Positions 44,452-53,895 of a DNA stretch of 64,000 nucleotides are shown in pieces (position 1 is the stretch's first letter; every line of letters begins with the position of its first letter). The stretch is taken from assembly GCF_032248695.1 (NCBI RefSeq), contig NZ_JAVHXC010000002.1, positions 124,001-188,000 on the forward strand, in the 5' to 3' direction. Source of the DNA: Dietzia sp032248695. Lineage in GTDB: Bacteria > Actinomycetota > Actinomycetes > Mycobacteriales > Mycobacteriaceae. The notes beneath the pieces are model-generated. The model saw only the letters and a program-made list of their open reading frames with translations. It was not told the origin of the DNA and ran no database searches. Both the position numbers and the translations under genes were made by a program.

Positions 44452-44467
44452 TAGAACACGTATTCGA
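44452..44467. promoter_or_regulatory. LexA (SOS) box before the DUF222/HNH gene
   Basis: TAGAAC-ACGT-ATTCGA agrees with the mycobacterial SOS box TCGAAC-N4-GTTCGA at ten of twelve defined positions. It lies 54-69 nt before the start. LexA boxes stand before several 13E12-family genes in M. tuberculosis. Confidence 0.65.
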
Positions 44468-44520
44468 CACGATGTGCGGCCGGGGCCGCGCGGGCGAGGC
44501 GCACCGAAGGGGGTGGGGGC

Positions 44521-46320
44521 ATGGCAGGTCAGGCTGGCGAGGCGGCCGGTGGCGCTGCCGACTCCCCCTCCGGTGGCCCCGCCTCCGGTGGTTCCGCTGC
44601 AAGTGGCTCCACCTCGGTGTTGGTGGCGTTGCGGGCGGCGGCGCACCAGGGGTGGGCGGCGGAGAATCGTGCCGCCGCCGGGCGTCTGGTGGCGTGCTAT
44701 CAGCTGCTGCAGGCGTGCCTGGCCGAGTACGGGTACGGCCTGGACGAGGCCCGGCCCGGGTACGCGGTGGTGGACGGGCATGTCGCGGCGGCCGGGTATG
44801 TGGTGGCGGAGATGAACATCTCGGCCCGGCGCGCGGAGACGATGCTGACCTTCGCCTGGGACCTACACACCCGCTACCCCGCCATCCTGGAAGCGATGGC
44901 CGCCGGGCTGATGGAACAACGCGTCGGTGAGCTTCTGGCGCGGCAGATGGCCACCGTCCACGTCGACGTGCTCGAGAAGGTGCAACGCCAGGTCGTCGAT
45001 GATTACCTGGCCGGGGTCGCTGCCGGCATCCGGCTCGGTGAGAAGGGCCTGCGCGACAATATCGATGCCATCATCGGCCGCCACGACCCCGACGGCATCC
45101 GGCTGCGCAGAGCCGACGCCCGCCGGGCCCGCGGAGTCCGGTTCACCAAAGGCGCCGACGGCATGTCCAATGTCTCGGCCATCCTGGCCCCCGAGGACGC
45201 CGCCGAACGGGCCGCGGCCCTGGATCCCCCCGTCGCCGAACCCGAGGCCGCCGCCGCCGCCGCCGCGGCGGCCGGGGGGGCCGCCGGTGCGGACGAGACC
45301 GCGGGCGCCGGGCCCGAGGTGACGTACACCAAACCCGAACGCCGCGCCGATGCGTTGATGTCCCTGGTGTGCGGCGACGCACCCGGCCACACCGGATCCC
45401 GCGACGCCGCCGACTCCGAGGGCGGCTCCGCCGACGCCGCTGCGGGTGCTGCCGGTGGCCGGGCGCCGGTGTTGCGGCCGAAGGTCACCGTCATCGCCAC
45501 CGGCCAGACCGGCCGGGATCAGGACGGGGCGCGGGTAGAGTTCACCCGCACCGGCGAGGCCGCCCTGGCCACCCTGCTGGAGATGCTGGCCACCTGCGAC
45601 GGCGCCAGCTTCGAGCAGGTGGACCCCACGATCGGCGCCGCCGACCAGCCCGGCGCCGAACTGAAGTATCGGCCCGGGGCGGAGTTGGCGCGCCGTGTCC
45701 GGCTACGCGATGGCACCTGCCGCCATCCCGGATGCACGGTCCCGGCCGAGGACTGCGACCTGGACCATGTCGTGCCGTTCGATCACGCCGACCCCGCCCG
45801 GGGCGGGCTGACCGTGGAGACGAACCTGATGGCCGAATGCCGACGCCACCACCGGTTCAAAACCTTCTCCGACTGGCACTACCGCCTGGAGCCCGACGGC
45901 ACCCTGGTCATCACCACCCCCGACGGGGCGACCATGATCACCCGCCCCGAAGGACCCCTGGCCCAATACCGACGCGAACAACAGCGCGCCGAGGCCGATG
46001 CCTGGGCCCGCCAACAACGCCGCAACCCCCACCCACACACCGACGCGGCCGCGGCCACCGAGCAGGCCACCTACTTCACCCGCCGCGCCCAACGCCTGAC
46101 CCGCGAACGCACCCAAGCAGCCACCGCGCCCGGATCGCCCACCACCAGCCCGGCCCCGACCCCGGCCGCGCCGCGGGGGTTCAGCCCGGCCGACGACAGC
46201 CGCTGGTGGCAACGCAACAAACCCCACCACAGCACCCTCGAACACGCCATCCGCCAAGCCCTGCTCGACCACCTCGACAAGCAACTCGACCAACAACTCC
46301 AACCACCACCACCCTTCTGA
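44521..46320 (+). CDS. DUF222 / HNH endonuclease, 13E12 family
   Basis: A 599-residue protein of the mycobacterial 13E12 repeat family. The DUF222 domain covers about 40-360, with low-complexity Ala/Gly/Pro insertions, and an HNH endonuclease domain follows at about 390-450: RDGTCRHPGCTVPAEDCDLD, then HVVPFDHADP and ETNLMAECRRHHRFK, which supply the His-Asn-His set plus a zinc-type Cys pair. Such proteins are multicopy in many mycolata and may be mobile; their role is unclear. A LexA-type box precedes it. ATG at 44521 has GAAGGGGGTGGGGG upstream. Confidence 0.85.
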   Translation: MAGQAGEAAGGAADSPSGGPASGGSAASGSTSVLVALRAAAHQGWAAENRAAAGRLVACYQLLQACLAEYGYGLDEARPGYAVVDGHVAAAGYVVAEMNISARRAETMLTFAWDLHTRYPAILEAMAAGLMEQRVGELLARQMATVHVDVLEKVQRQVVDDYLAGVAAGIRLGEKGLRDNIDAIIGRHDPDGIRLRRADARRARGVRFTKGADGMSNVSAILAPEDAAERAAALDPPVAEPEAAAAAAAAAGGAAGADETAGAGPEVTYTKPERRADALMSLVCGDAPGHTGSRDAADSEGGSADAAAGAAGGRAPVLRPKVTVIATGQTGRDQDGARVEFTRTGEAALATLLEMLATCDGASFEQVDPTIGAADQPGAELKYRPGAELARRVRLRDGTCRHPGCTVPAEDCDLDHVVPFDHADPARGGLTVETNLMAECRRHHRFKTFSDWHYRLEPDGTLVITTPDGATMITRPEGPLAQYRREQQRAEADAWARQQRRNPHPHTDAAAATEQATYFTRRAQRLTRERTQAATAPGSPTTSPAPTPAAPRGFSPADDSRWWQRNKPHHSTLEHAIRQALLDHLDKQLDQQLQPPPPF

Positions 46321-46362
46321 GGTGGGAGTCCCGGAAGGCTGGGTCGTGCGGGGTCTGTGCGG

Positions 46363-47118
46363 TCAGACGAAGCGGCGGCTGACCTTCTCGGGCAGCAGGG
46401 TCAACAGCGGCCCGATCGCCTTCCACGGCTTCGCGGGGACCAGAGCTCGAACGGGCTCGGCATCAATGGTCTTGACCAGCGCGTCGACGCCCTCATCGAA
46501 CTCGGTCATCAGCGAGGTCTTCACGGAGCGGTTGATGTCCGTGCGGATGTAACCGGGGAGAATGTCGGTCACCGTGATGCCGCTGCCCGCGCTGTCGAGC
46601 TCGGCGTAGAGCCCCTGCGCCAACGAGGAGACGAATGCCTTCGTGGCCCCGTAGGTGTTCTGGGCCTTGGGCATCCCCCGCAGCGAACTCACTGACGAGA
46701 TGAACACCAGATGCCCGTGGCCGCGGGCTCGTAGCAGGGCCGTGGCCGACTCGGCCTGGTTGAGCGTGCCGATGACGTTGACCATCGCCGTCTCGCGGTT
46801 GGCGTGCGCCTTGCCGGTACCGATCGAGGCGCCCTTCCCGAGCCCGGCGTTGAGCACGAAGCGGTCGATTCCCCCGAGTTCGGCGTCGAGCTCGCCGAAG
46901 ACGCGCTCCACCGCGTCACCGTCGGCGACGTCGAGCTCGCGGACCGCGACCGTGATCGACGGATGGGCGGCGGTGAGCTCCGCGCGCAGCTCCTCGAGTC
47001 GATCGAGACGACGCGCGCACAGTGCCAGGTCCCTGCCCTGCGTGGCCCAGCGGCGGGCCATGCCCTCGCCGAGGCCGGAGCTGGCTCCGGTGATCAGGAT
47101 CGTCTTGCGTTCGGTCAC
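46363..47118 (-). CDS. Short-chain dehydrogenase/reductase
   Basis: A 251-residue SDR with the NADP(H) motif TGASSGLGEGMARRW, NAG in FVLNAGLGKG, the catalytic Ser in FISSVSSLRG and Tyr-x3-Lys in YGATKAFVSSLA. The substrate is unknown; the end LLTLLPEKVSRRF is like the fatty-acyl/steroid-related SDRs of mycobacteria. It matches Rv0945 by position. GTG start overlaps the nei2 stop (GTGA) with GAGGAGAAG upstream. Confidence 0.9.
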   Translation of the reverse strand: MTERKTILITGASSGLGEGMARRWATQGRDLALCARRLDRLEELRAELTAAHPSITVAVRELDVADGDAVERVFGELDAELGGIDRFVLNAGLGKGASIGTGKAHANRETAMVNVIGTLNQAESATALLRARGHGHLVFISSVSSLRGMPKAQNTYGATKAFVSSLAQGLYAELDSAGSGITVTDILPGYIRTDINRSVKTSLMTEFDEGVDALVKTIDAEPVRALVPAKPWKAIGPLLTLLPEKVSRRFV

Positions 47119-47990
47119 GACTTCTCCTCCGTCTGCGGTGCGCCCAGTGTGGCACGGCGCGGCTGGCAGGAGGGGCAACGATAGGCGATGCGGTCCAGCG
47201 AATCCTGCGGGTCGTCGGGGTCCGCTCGTCCGCCCAGACGGAACGTCTCCACCTCGGTCCCGCAGCGGCGACAGGGTTTGCCGTCCCGGCCGTAGACCCA
47301 CAGTTCGCGGCCGCGCCGGGTGTCTCCGGTAGTCACGCGCACTGCCCGGTCGGCGTTGGCCACCAGCATGCGCCGGGCGAGCGTCACCATCGCGCGCAGG
47401 TCGGGCACGGCTTCCACCGGATCGCGTGGGTCCACTCCTCGCACGAAGCACAATTCGGCCCGGTAGACGGTGCCGATGCCGGCGAGGTTCCGTTGGTCGA
47501 GTAGCGCCTCGCCGATCGTGCGAGTGGGCCGCTCCCCGATGCGACGCACGATGTCCGCGGTGCTGGAGGACGGATCCCAGTCGTCGCCGAGGAGGTCGGG
47601 GCCGAGGTGGGCTATCGCCTCGTCGGCCTCCGCGGGGGACAGTGCGCGGAGGAATCCGAGTTCGGTCCCGACCACCTCGACATCGTCGCCCCGCAGGACG
47701 AGTCGGGCGGTGTGTGCGGGGAACCGCCACCGCTCCCCCGCGCGGAGCACGTGGATTCGGCCTTCCATCTTGAGGTGGAGGTGGAGGGTGACGGGGTCAC
47801 GCCCTCGGTCATCGGGGCCGATCTCGATCAGGAGGTGCTTGCCCCGCGCCCGGGCCGCCTCCACGGTCCGGCCGCGCAGGTCGACCGCGGCGAATCTCGG
47901 AACGCGCAGCTCGACGCGGTCGAGGGTCCGCCCGGCGAGCGCAGCGTGGACGCGCGCGGCCGCCCGGTGCACGGTGTCACCCTCGGGCAC
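47115..47990 (-). CDS. nei2: Nei-type DNA glycosylase
   Basis: A 291-residue Fpg/Nei glycosylase removing oxidised bases. It starts MPEGDTVH with catalytic Pro2 and Glu3, has the helix-two-turn-helix EALLDQRNLAGIGTVYRAE, and a C-terminal zinc finger GKPCRRCGTEV with the pair CPSC. It fits mycobacterial Nei2 (Rv3297), including PRFAAVDL and LGPDLLGDDWDP. A CDF transporter gene precedes it (3 nt gap) and an SDR gene follows it. Confidence 0.93.
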   Translation of the reverse strand: MPEGDTVHRAAARVHAALAGRTLDRVELRVPRFAAVDLRGRTVEAARARGKHLLIEIGPDDRGRDPVTLHLHLKMEGRIHVLRAGERWRFPAHTARLVLRGDDVEVVGTELGFLRALSPAEADEAIAHLGPDLLGDDWDPSSSTADIVRRIGERPTRTIGEALLDQRNLAGIGTVYRAELCFVRGVDPRDPVEAVPDLRAMVTLARRMLVANADRAVRVTTGDTRRGRELWVYGRDGKPCRRCGTEVETFRLGGRADPDDPQDSLDRIAYRCPSCQPRRATLGAPQTEEKS

Positions 47991-47993
47991 GGG

Positions 47994-48941
47994 TCACCAC
48001 CCCAGTTCGCGGCATCCGCCGACGCCTGCGGTCTCGATCTGCACGGTCACGTGCTCGATCCCGTGGGCGTCGAGCAGGACACGCCGGGCGTCGTCGAGCA
48101 CCTCGGCGTGGTCGGCATCCGGCTCGACGACCAGGTGGACGGTCCCGACGTCCATCCCGGAGGTGAGGGTCCACAGGTGCAGGTCGTGCACCTCCTTCAC
48201 GTCGCGGAGTCCGCCGAGTTGCGCCTCGACCTCCGCGGGTTCCACGCCTGCGGGGGCGTGCTGGGCGAGGACGGTCAGCACCTGGCGGCCGAGCGCGATC
48301 GCACGCACCACGATGAACACCGCGATGCCCACGGCCACCAGGAGGTCCCAGATCGTCGAGCCGGTGGCCCGCATCATCAGCGCCGCCACGATCACGCCGA
48401 CCGAGCCGGCGGCGTCGGCGAGGACCTCGAGGTAGGCGCCGCGCACCGCCAGACTCTCGTCGGACCCGTCCCGCAGGAGCACCAGGCAGATCAGGTTCAC
48501 CACCAGGCCGAGCACGCCCACGAAGAGCATGGTGCCGGTGGCGACCGACGCCTGCGAGCCGAGCCGGCCGAACGCCTCGACCAGCACGTAGACGCCCATC
48601 CCGAGCATGATGAGGACGGCCAGGCCGGAGGCGAAGATCTCCACGCGGTAGCGGCCGAAGGTCCGGCGGCCGGTGGAGTCGGGGCGGGTGGCGATGACCG
48701 TGGCGAGCAGGGCGGCGCCGAGCGCCACGACGTCCGCCCCCATGTGGCCGGCGTCGGAGAGCAGCGCGAGGGAGCCGGAGACCAGGCCGGCGACCAGTTC
48801 GACGACGAAGAACGCCGCCGTCAGGACGAAAGCGATCGCGAGCCGTGCCCGATGCCGTCCTCCGGCATGTCCCGCGGGGCGGGCGTGGGTGTGCCCCGGA
48901 CCGTGACCGCCGTGCGCCCCGTGGGCGTGACCGACCCCCAT
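47994..48941 (-). CDS. Cation diffusion facilitator (CDF) metal exporter
   Basis: A 315-residue CDF transporter. A His-rich N-terminus (GVGHAHGAHGGHGPGHTHAR) probably binds zinc. About six helices follow with the HxxxD sites SLALLSDAGHMGADVVALG and YLEVLADAAGSVGVI (D..D type). The C-terminal ferredoxin-like domain reads VKEVHDLHLWTLTSGM. Family members export Zn(II), Cd(II) or Co(II). It precedes nei2, inserted into the nei2-lhr order of other mycolata. A palindrome lies 21-40 nt upstream. Confidence 0.92.
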   Translation of the reverse strand: MGVGHAHGAHGGHGPGHTHARPAGHAGGRHRARLAIAFVLTAAFFVVELVAGLVSGSLALLSDAGHMGADVVALGAALLATVIATRPDSTGRRTFGRYRVEIFASGLAVLIMLGMGVYVLVEAFGRLGSQASVATGTMLFVGVLGLVVNLICLVLLRDGSDESLAVRGAYLEVLADAAGSVGVIVAALMMRATGSTIWDLLVAVGIAVFIVVRAIALGRQVLTVLAQHAPAGVEPAEVEAQLGGLRDVKEVHDLHLWTLTSGMDVGTVHLVVEPDADHAEVLDDARRVLLDAHGIEHVTVQIETAGVGGCRELGW

Positions 48942-48961
48942 CCCGCGCCCCCCTTCACAAC

Positions 48962-48981
48962 ATATGCACCAATGCGCATAT
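48962..48981. promoter_or_regulatory. Possible metal-responsive operator before the CDF gene
   Basis: ATATGC-ACCAATGC-GCATAT is a perfect 6-bp inverted repeat with an 8-nt spacer in a GC-rich genome. It lies 21-40 nt before the start. AT-rich dyads of this form are typical of ArsR/SmtB-family repressors of metal exporters. The regulator gene is not adjacent. Confidence 0.6.
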
Positions 48982-49012
48982 TCTAACTAATGAACCACCG
49001 GGCCTCAAGGTG

Positions 49013-52000
49013 TCAGCGCCGGATCCGCAGCCCCTTGGGCGTGATGCCGAACCCGGCCTCCTCGAAGGCGGCGGCGTGGCGCGAGCCGTGGACGGGCTCC
49101 CCACCGAGCGTGGTGACCGTCAGCGGCCCGACGGCGCCGGACCGCACGGCACCGACCAGCGCGCCCGCCGCGAGGGGCACGGCGCCGGCGCGATCGTCGA
49201 ACACGAGGATCGTCCGCCCCCCGCGTTCGACGAACAGCACGCAGACGCCGTCGACCAGCACGACGAGGGCGCCCGCCTTACGGCCCGGCCGGTGACCCGA
49301 CCCGCCGCCCGTCGCGATCCCCGACCCGTCAGCGGCGTCTCCGACGGACGCGACGGCGGGCCACGGCAGGGCGGCGCCGTAGGGGTTGGCGGGATCGGTC
49401 GCGGCGAGCACCCGCACGGAGGGCTCGTCGGTGCCGGAGGGCCAGTGGGCCTCGTCGGCCGTGTCGTCGAACGTGCGGAGCCGGTCGATGGTGTTGCCCG
49501 CCGCGAACTGCGCCGCGCCGAGACCGTCGACGAAGTACCCGCGACGGCACCGCCCGGAGTCCTCCATCTGCGCCAGCACCTTGTAGACGGCGGCGAACCC
49601 GCCGGGGATCTCCTCGGCCTCCACGGCGCCCCGGGTGACGACGCCGTGACGGAGCAGCAGCGTCTCGGCCCACGCGTGCGCCCGCAGAGTGGCGTCGGTG
49701 ACCGGCTCCGGGACGAGGGACCACCGCCCGGCCAGCACGGGGGGCGTCCTCGTGCCCGCGGCGACCGCGCCGTTCAGTTGCGCCATGGCGGTCCGACCGA
49801 AACGGGCGCGGCGCGGTCGGGCGGAGGCGCGGGGCGAGCGGTGCGCGGTGCCCGACCCCGACGAGCCGCCGCCGGCGAGCACCGCGCGCAGCGGAGCGAG
49901 CGTGTCGTTGGTGACGACGCCGTCCCACACTAGGTCCCACAGCGCGTCGCGCACCGCGGCCTCGGTCACCGCCGGGGTGTCGCCGGTGGCGGACTCCCCC
50001 GGCGCACCGCCGGAGGCCGCGCCAGCGGGGGCGGCGGTAGCGGACACGGCGCCGGTGGCGTCCTTGACCCTGGTCACGATGTCGCGGAAGAACAGGGCGC
50101 CGCCGCGCAGGGAGTCGACGACGGCGAGGTGCACCGGCCCGTCCGGCTGCGGTCGCTCCAGCGGCAGGGTGGCGCCGGCGGAGTCGGCCGGGTGCAGTGA
50201 GACCCACCCGTCGCGGGATCCGGCACGTCCACGCCCGCTCCAGATGACCTCGCCCCCGGCGAGCAGTTCGTCCAGCATCGCCGGGGAGTAGTCCCGCACC
50301 CGCGGCGCCAGCACGAGCGGCTCGAGTGCGGAGGCGGGCAGCGCCAGGCCGTCGAGCTGCTCGATCACCGCCAGGAGACCGTCCACCCCGGACTCGGCGC
50401 CGCGCGCCGCGCCGGAGCCGGGGTCACCACCCGAGCCGAGACTCTGCCACCCGGGCAGGAAGCGCCCGAGCGCCGAGTGCGACACCGGTTCGATCTGGGA
50501 GCGCAGTGCCGCCAGCGAGCGGCGGCGGATGTGGCGTAGCACCTCGGCGTCGCACCACTCGGGTCCGGTCGCCCCGGGGCGGAACTCGCCGGCCAGGAGC
50601 GTGCCGGACGAGGTGAGCCGGTCGAGCACGCCGCGCGCCACCGCCACGCCGAGTCCGAACCGCTCGGCCACGGCCTCGACGGTGAACGGGCCGTGCGTGC
50701 GGGCGTAGCGGCGGAGGAGTTCACCCAGCGGGTCCTCGACGTCGCCGAGGAAGGCCGACGGCACGCCGGGGGGAGGCGGCACACCGAGGCCGTCACGCAG
50801 CCGCGCCACGTCCTCGACCCCCGCCCACCAGCTGCGGCCGGAGTGCTCCACCGGGACGATCCGCCCCGCCTGTACCAGGCCGTCCACCCAGCCCGGTACG
50901 GCGTCGGGTTGGGCCGAGCGCGCGGTGATCTCCTCGACGGTCAGCGGGCCGAGGAGCCTGAGCAGGTCGATCACCGCCTCGGCGTCGCGGGCCGCGCGCT
51001 CCGGTTCGAGGTGCTGCAGGCGCCGCTCGACCGCGTCGAGCACATCCACGTCGAGGAGTTCGCGGAGCTCGACGCGGCCGAGGAGCTGGCCGAGCAGGCC
51101 GGGATCGATGCTCAGTGCGGCGGCCCGCTTCTCCGCCAGGGGCGAGTCGCCCTCGTAGAGGAAGGCGCCGACGTAGTCGAACAGCAGTGACTGGGCGAAC
51201 GGGGAGGCACCGGGCGTGTCGACCTCGACGATCCGGACACTCCGCGACTCGATCTCACCGAGCAGCCGCTCGAGCGCGGGCACGTCGTAGACGTCCTGCA
51301 GGCACTCGCGCACCGCCTCGAGGATCATCGGGAAGTCCGGGTAGCGGCGGGCCACGTCGAGCAGCTGCGCCGACTTCTGCCGCTGCTGCCACAGCGGGGC
51401 CCGCCGGCCCGGGTCCAGCCTGGGGAACAGGAGGGCGCGGGCGGAACACTCGCGGAAGCGGGAGGCGAACAGCGCGGAGCCGCCCACGTGCCGGGTCACG
51501 AGGTCGACCGCCTCCTCCGCCCCGATCGCGAACGTCTCCGCTCCCGGGCGGGTGCCCGTCTCGCCGTCGTCACCGGTGTCGGGGACCCGCAGGATGATGC
51601 CGTCGTCGGACACCACCGGTACGGCGTCGAACCCGTGCGCGGCGGCCAGCCGCGCGCGCACCGCCTCCGCCCACGGCCAGTGCACGCGCGCGCCGAACGG
51701 CGAGTGCAGCACGATCCGCCAGTCCCCGACCTCGTCGCGGAACCGCTCCACGACGAGGGTCGTGTCGCTGGGGACGTGGCCGGTCGCCTCCCGCTGGTCC
51801 GCCAGGTAGCGGCGCAGGTTCTCGGCGGCGTAGGTGTCCAGACCGGCGGCGTCCAGGCGCGCGGCGACCTCCCGGTCCGAACCGGCCGAGACCTCACGCA
51901 GGAACCCTCCCAGGGCGCGGCCGAGTTCGGCCGGCCTGCCCTGGTCGTCACCCAGCCAGAACGGCAGCCGGCCGGTCCCGCCGGGCGCGGGCGAGACGAG

Positions 52001-53785
52001 CACGCGGTCGTGGGTGATCTCCTCGACGCGCCAGCTCGACGCCCCCAGGGCGAAGACGTCCCCGACCCGGGACTCGTAGACCATCTCCTCGTCCAGCTCG
52101 CCGACGCGGGTGGCCTTCTCGCCCACCATGAACACGCCGAACAGGCCACGGTCGGGGATGGTGCCGCCGGAGGTGACGGCCAGTCGTTGCGCGCCCGGGC
52201 GGCCGGTCAGGGTGCCGGCGTCGCGATCCCACACCAGCCTCGGCTTGAGTTCGGCGAAGTCCGCGGACGGGTACTTCCCGGCCAGCATGTCGAGGGTGGC
52301 CTCGAACGCCGGGCGCGGCAGCCCGGCGTAGGGGGCGGTGCGTCGGACGGCCGAGAACCACTCCTCCACGTCGATCGGCTCGAGCGCGCACGCGGCCACC
52401 GTCTGCTGGGCGAGGACGTCGAGCGGGTTGGCGATCACCCTGAGTTCCTCGATCGCGCCCTCAAGCATCCGCTCGACCGTGACCGCGCTGTGCACGAGGT
52501 CCGCGCGGTGCTTGGGGTACACCACGGCGCGCGACACCTCGCCGACCTGGTGACCGGCGCGGCCGACACGCTGCAGGCCGGAGGCGACCGACGGCGGCGA
52601 TTCGACCTGTACGACCAGGTCCACCGCTCCCATGTCGATGCCCAGCTCGAGCGAGGACGTGGCCACGACCGCGCGCAGCCGACCCGACTTGAGCGCGTCC
52701 TCGATCAGCGCCCGCCGTTCCTTGGACACCGACCCGTGATGGGCCATGGCCAGCTCCGCCGGCGCACCCCGCGTCACCTCCGACGGCACCATGACCTGCG
52801 CGGGCGGCCGGGCCGGGGGCTCGGGCAGCGAGCCGGGCTCGGTGTCCTCGGCGTAGATCTCGTTGAGCCGGGCGGTGAGCCGTTCCGCCAGGCGCCGGGA
52901 GTTGACGAACACGATGGTCGAGCGGTGCGCGGTGACCAGATCCACCACCTGCCGCTCGACGTGCGGCCAGATGGACCCCTGGCCCGGGGTGCCGGGCGGC
53001 GCGGTGACCTCGGGAGCGGAGGAGGACAGGTCGGCCATGTCCTCCACCGGCACGCGCACCGACAGCTCGAAGCTCTTGTCCGATCGCGGCGCGACGATCG
53101 TCACCGGTCGCTCGCCGGCGAGGAACCGGGCGACCTCGGCGTGCGGCCGCACCGTCGCCGACAACCCCACCCGCTGCGCGGGCGCGTCGAGCAGCTCGTC
53201 GAGGCGCTCCAGACTCAGCGCGAGATGCGCGCCGCGCTTACTGCCGGCGACCGCGTGGATCTCGTCGATGATGACCGTGTCCACGGCGGTGAGCGTCTCC
53301 CGCGCCGCCGAGGTGAGCAGCAGGAACAGCGACTCCGGGGTGGTCACCAGGACATGTGGTGGCCTGGCGCGCTGGCGGCGCCGCTCGTCCGGCGGGGTGT
53401 CGCCTGTCCGGATCCCCACGGTGACGTCGCGGGTCGGCACGCCCTTCTCCGCGGCCGCCCGGGCGATCCCCGCCAGCGGTGCGCGCAGGTTGCGCTCGAC
53501 GTCCACGGCGAGGGCCTTGAGCGGGGAGATGTAGAGCACGCGTGTGCCGGGGCCGAGTTCGTCGGCGGGACCCGCGTCGGCCGGGGCGGGACCGAGCAGC
53601 AGCCGGTCGAGCGCGGCGAGGAAGGCGGAGAGCGTCTTGCCCGAGCCGGTCGGGGCCACGACGAGGGTGTGCGCGCCGCCGGCGAGGGCGGTCCACGCCC
53701 CCTCCTGGGCGGCGGTCGGCGCGTCGAACGCGCCTCGGAACCAGGAGGCGGTGGCCGGGTGGAACCTGTCCAAGGCGGCGGGCAT
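49013..53785 (-). CDS. lhr: Large helicase-related protein Lhr
   Basis: A 1590-residue superfamily-2 helicase used in DNA repair. The Walker A motif VVAPTGSGKTLSAFLAALDR lies near residue 42; motif II is DEIHAV; SATVRPHAEVARFLAG, LELGIDMGAVDLVVQVESPP and QRVGRAGHQVGEVSR cover the C-terminal helicase domain. Then come winged-helix and beta-barrel domains, and a long C-terminal part specific to Lhr (about 900-1590). M. smegmatis Lhr is about 1500 residues. In M. tuberculosis lhr lies beside nei2 (Rv3296-Rv3297). The end carries low-complexity Ala/Gly/Ser inserts. ATG at 53785. Confidence 0.93.
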   Translation of the reverse strand: MPAALDRFHPATASWFRGAFDAPTAAQEGAWTALAGGAHTLVVAPTGSGKTLSAFLAALDRLLLGPAPADAGPADELGPGTRVLYISPLKALAVDVERNLRAPLAGIARAAAEKGVPTRDVTVGIRTGDTPPDERRRQRARPPHVLVTTPESLFLLLTSAARETLTAVDTVIIDEIHAVAGSKRGAHLALSLERLDELLDAPAQRVGLSATVRPHAEVARFLAGERPVTIVAPRSDKSFELSVRVPVEDMADLSSSAPEVTAPPGTPGQGSIWPHVERQVVDLVTAHRSTIVFVNSRRLAERLTARLNEIYAEDTEPGSLPEPPARPPAQVMVPSEVTRGAPAELAMAHHGSVSKERRALIEDALKSGRLRAVVATSSLELGIDMGAVDLVVQVESPPSVASGLQRVGRAGHQVGEVSRAVVYPKHRADLVHSAVTVERMLEGAIEELRVIANPLDVLAQQTVAACALEPIDVEEWFSAVRRTAPYAGLPRPAFEATLDMLAGKYPSADFAELKPRLVWDRDAGTLTGRPGAQRLAVTSGGTIPDRGLFGVFMVGEKATRVGELDEEMVYESRVGDVFALGASSWRVEEITHDRVLVSPAPGGTGRLPFWLGDDQGRPAELGRALGGFLREVSAGSDREVAARLDAAGLDTYAAENLRRYLADQREATGHVPSDTTLVVERFRDEVGDWRIVLHSPFGARVHWPWAEAVRARLAAAHGFDAVPVVSDDGIILRVPDTGDDGETGTRPGAETFAIGAEEAVDLVTRHVGGSALFASRFRECSARALLFPRLDPGRRAPLWQQRQKSAQLLDVARRYPDFPMILEAVRECLQDVYDVPALERLLGEIESRSVRIVEVDTPGASPFAQSLLFDYVGAFLYEGDSPLAEKRAAALSIDPGLLGQLLGRVELRELLDVDVLDAVERRLQHLEPERAARDAEAVIDLLRLLGPLTVEEITARSAQPDAVPGWVDGLVQAGRIVPVEHSGRSWWAGVEDVARLRDGLGVPPPPGVPSAFLGDVEDPLGELLRRYARTHGPFTVEAVAERFGLGVAVARGVLDRLTSSGTLLAGEFRPGATGPEWCDAEVLRHIRRRSLAALRSQIEPVSHSALGRFLPGWQSLGSGGDPGSGAARGAESGVDGLLAVIEQLDGLALPASALEPLVLAPRVRDYSPAMLDELLAGGEVIWSGRGRAGSRDGWVSLHPADSAGATLPLERPQPDGPVHLAVVDSLRGGALFFRDIVTRVKDATGAVSATAAPAGAASGGAPGESATGDTPAVTEAAVRDALWDLVWDGVVTNDTLAPLRAVLAGGGSSGSGTAHRSPRASARPRRARFGRTAMAQLNGAVAAGTRTPPVLAGRWSLVPEPVTDATLRAHAWAETLLLRHGVVTRGAVEAEEIPGGFAAVYKVLAQMEDSGRCRRGYFVDGLGAAQFAAGNTIDRLRTFDDTADEAHWPSGTDEPSVRVLAATDPANPYGAALPWPAVASVGDAADGSGIATGGGSGHRPGRKAGALVVLVDGVCVLFVERGGRTILVFDDRAGAVPLAAGALVGAVRSGAVGPLTVTTLGGEPVHGSRHAAAFEEAGFGITPKGLRIRR

Positions 53786-53895
53786 GCACTCATGATGGCC
53801 TACGCCTACGACACCGTCCCCGCGACGACTCCGTCACACGCCGCCGCGCGCCGGACGACGACCTCCCCGGGCCGGCCGCTCCGTAGAGTGAGGGC

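Noticed and set aside
46321..46362. Terminator between the HNH and SDR genes
   Set aside because: The 42-bp gap has no clear stem-loop.
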